Shown here: one piece after another, positions 62,301 to 64,000 of the stretch
Layout: the number at the start of each line of letters is the position of its first letter
How positions within the stretch are numbered: position 1 is the first letter of the stretch
Source: Amphirosellinia nigrospora
Taxonomy: Eukaryota > Ascomycota > Sordariomycetes > Xylariales > Xylariaceae
Assembly (NCBI GenBank): GCA_004123355.1
Contig: SCHM01000002.1
Coordinates: forward strand, 7,413,569 to 7,477,568
DNA: 64,000 nucleotides
Direction of reading: 5' to 3'
Notes under the pieces: generated by a model
Told to the model about the DNA's origin: nothing
What the model saw: only the letters and a program-made list of their open reading frames with translations
The model's database searches: none
Made by a program: the position numbers and the translations under genes

Positions 62301-64000
62301 GGGCGGAAACACCGCAGGACATGTTTCAGAACTAGGCTTGTCCAGAGGAAACTGCCTTGTGATCGCTGGGCAATTTCATCAACGATGAGCTGCTTGAATT
62401 CATCACTAGCTGGAAAGCCCTCCAATTCATCTGTAGTAGCTAGGCGGATGTCTTTGAGGTTATCGCGCAAAGAGATCTCCGTGATTTGTACCCGCTTTCT
62501 GGCCCTTTGAAAGGAATGTGAAATTTTGGCCTGTGGACGGCTAAAGAAGAGCACTCGTATCTTACTTTCTGACTGTCCGATGGTTGACATTAGTTCAATC
62601 AAGGTTCTGCTCGATTCCGACTCATCCAAGCCATCGATAACCCAAAACAGGTCGTAATTGAGCATTGATAGTCTAGGGACGAACAGAAGCCGCCACACCG
62701 TAGCCGCATCACTTTTGTTCACTTGAACTCCTGACTTCGCTTGTCCTACAAGCGAACGGCGAAATGCCGCATCCGTATTCGCGATTTGGTACGCAACTGA
62801 GCGAAACATGTTGCTGAGTGGCTGTTTTTCAGTGTGGCCGTATCTGAAAAACCAATGAACACACTTGTGATGACTCTTGAGAGAGTCGATCACAAAGGAG
62901 CACTGAACAGATTTACCATTCCCAGGCGGTGCATGAGCCCATAGAATATGTGGGTGATCGGAAGAGAGCCAGTTTTCGAAACCGGGACGTTTCATAAGGT
63001 CTTCGCATGTGCCTACCTTACGAATCGCCCGGAATGTAGATATATCATCATCCTGCACATTCCCAGCCTCGAGCCATCTTTTCAAAACGTCCAGTTCGTT
63101 GTCGGTGCCACGGTCATGGGACAGAGGAGGTCGAAGGGAGCTCACTATACTGCGCAGGGCATCTCTGACTGATCTGTAATTTGAATCGTGAGGGCCCGTG
63201 AATTTGCATACATCGTGATGGTTTGCATTAAGTGGCTTTACTGTTTCGTTCTCATATCCCAATAAAGATGATTGCTTATCTAATATCATAATGTTTATTG
63301 GCCCTATCTGTGTGCCGAGCGTTTCATAAAAAGAGAATATCGCTAGTTTCGCGGCGTGGTGGCGGAACGACTCATTTAGTTCATCGATGGTGTTGCTGTT
63401 CCTTGTCAACTCGGTTACATAGTCCTTGGATGTGTGACCGAACATGGAGCTTGACAACACTCGGTTTAAGGTTTCTGCGAGATCGGTACCTCGATGCGGT
63501 GTCGCGAGGAAGAGAACAGATTTAACGTTTGACATTAGTTGTCGATATTCTTGATTTAATTGTCCTTGAATAACTACAAATTCAGTTAATACCGAATTAG
63601 TAACTGCCTTGCGAGAGGCTGCGTAGTTAGAGCGAAACAGAACTAAAAGCATCTTGTAACAAAATGGCGCCATTTCGCATTATAGCGATAGCGGCGGACG
63701 GAGCACCCTCCGTCGCACACATGAAATCAACGTAACGGGAACGAAAACAACACCGGGGAGAATAGAAATGGGACGATGAGGTGTAAGAACACCTTTCGAT
63801 TAGGCGGTAATATACTAAAGACATAAAGCCTTCGGATGTGGAAAGCCTTGAACTTTAGGAGGACACTTACAAGCCTTCTTAAACACAAGCCCGCCCATTG
63901 AATGAGCCACGACAATGATCGGGACTTGGCCCAGCTTTTCGCCAGCCTCCTCCGAACCATACTTCATGCTATAGAGAAGGTCGGCTGCAAAGTCATTGAT
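59352..64000 (-). CDS. NLR-like STAND protein: esterase-like (SesB-type), NACHT and beta-propeller, 5' end off window
   Basis: Fungal NLR-like protein; relatives act in heterokaryon incompatibility and non-self response, though the role here is inferred. The 5' end lies beyond 64000. In coding order: an alpha/beta-hydrolase piece with nucleophile elbow AHSMGG (IIVVAHSMGGLVFKKA), a 297-base intron (63870-63574), then FIQGQLNQEYRQL and LFLATPHRGTDLAETLNRVL, typical of SesB/PGAP1-like domains. NACHT follows: Walker A HAPPGNGKS, Walker B YDLFWVIDGLDESE, then RVLFFSRPQAKI and LVHQTAREYLR. The C-terminal half is a degenerate WD/beta-propeller (TIRLWGTVIYQEFPGL, VWNIADRS, SGVNRVVWHPF-like) with the closing segment KIGRPLGILQDGRLVFLDED and a TGA at 59352. 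About six one-base breaks occur (near 61925, 61690, 60925, 60280, 59765 and 59595); given the neighbours these may be sequence errors, but NLR genes also decay naturally. Confidence 0.8.

Noticed and set aside
63627-63824. Apparent gene start within the NLR locus
   Set aside because: It lies inside a spliced intron; conserved domain sequence continues on both sides.

Overview
This window looks like nuclear chromosomal DNA of a filamentous ascomycete (Pezizomycotina, probably Sordariomycetes). The main reasons are genes split by short introns of about 45-115 bases with GTRAGT-type donors, the gene complement (m-AAA protease, Bor1-type transporter, branchpoint-bridging protein, Cyk3, a YSK/GCKIII kinase, Cut9/APC6, PFF1, HSP90), a homeobox protein of a type I associate with filamentous ascomycetes, and an esterase-NACHT-propeller NLR-like protein of a kind abundant in these fungi. 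No tRNA, rRNA, CRISPR array or organellar sequence was seen.

Layout. 1-7.6 kb holds two clean genes on the + strand: a mitochondrial m-AAA protease subunit (AFG3/YTA10-like) and an SLC4/Bor1-type anion transporter. 7.6-15.2 kb has no intact gene, only decayed coding-like fragments. A homeobox transcription factor lies on the - strand at 15.2-17.4 kb. 17.4-27.2 kb is a second gene-poor stretch. A damaged MFS sugar-transporter gene lies on the - strand at 27.2-29.3 kb. 30.3-38.1 kb holds a head-to-head pair, CYK3 (-) and a germinal-centre-type kinase (+), both from families that act in septation and cytokinesis. An SGNH hydrolase (-) follows at 38.9-39.9 kb, then a decayed gene at about 41.0-42.8 kb, Cut9/APC6 (+) at 43.3-45.0 kb, the splicing factor BBP/SF1 (+) at 45.9-48.1 kb, vacuolar protease PFF1 (+) at 49.1-52.0 kb, a small cysteine-containing secreted protein (+) at 54.0-54.9 kb, HSP90 (-) at 55.5-57.7 kb, and at the right edge a truncated NLR-like gene (-) from 59.35 kb past the end.

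The clearest whole-window signal is technical or evolutionary. The left part (AFG3, BOR1) reads without a frame break. From about 15 kb rightwards nearly every conserved gene carries one or more single-base indels, mostly in short homopolymers, reaching about 17 in HSP90 alone. HSP90 is an essential family with conserved flanking residues on both sides of every break, so consensus sequence error is the likeliest cause. Coding coordinates in the right half should be read with that in mind.

I did not find a convincing undescribed system. The items most worth a second look are the truncated NLR-like gene, the SPAPP repeat array in Cyk3, the divergent pair of septation genes, the small secreted protein, the damaged sugar transporter with a 19-base C tract, and the two large gene-poor blocks.
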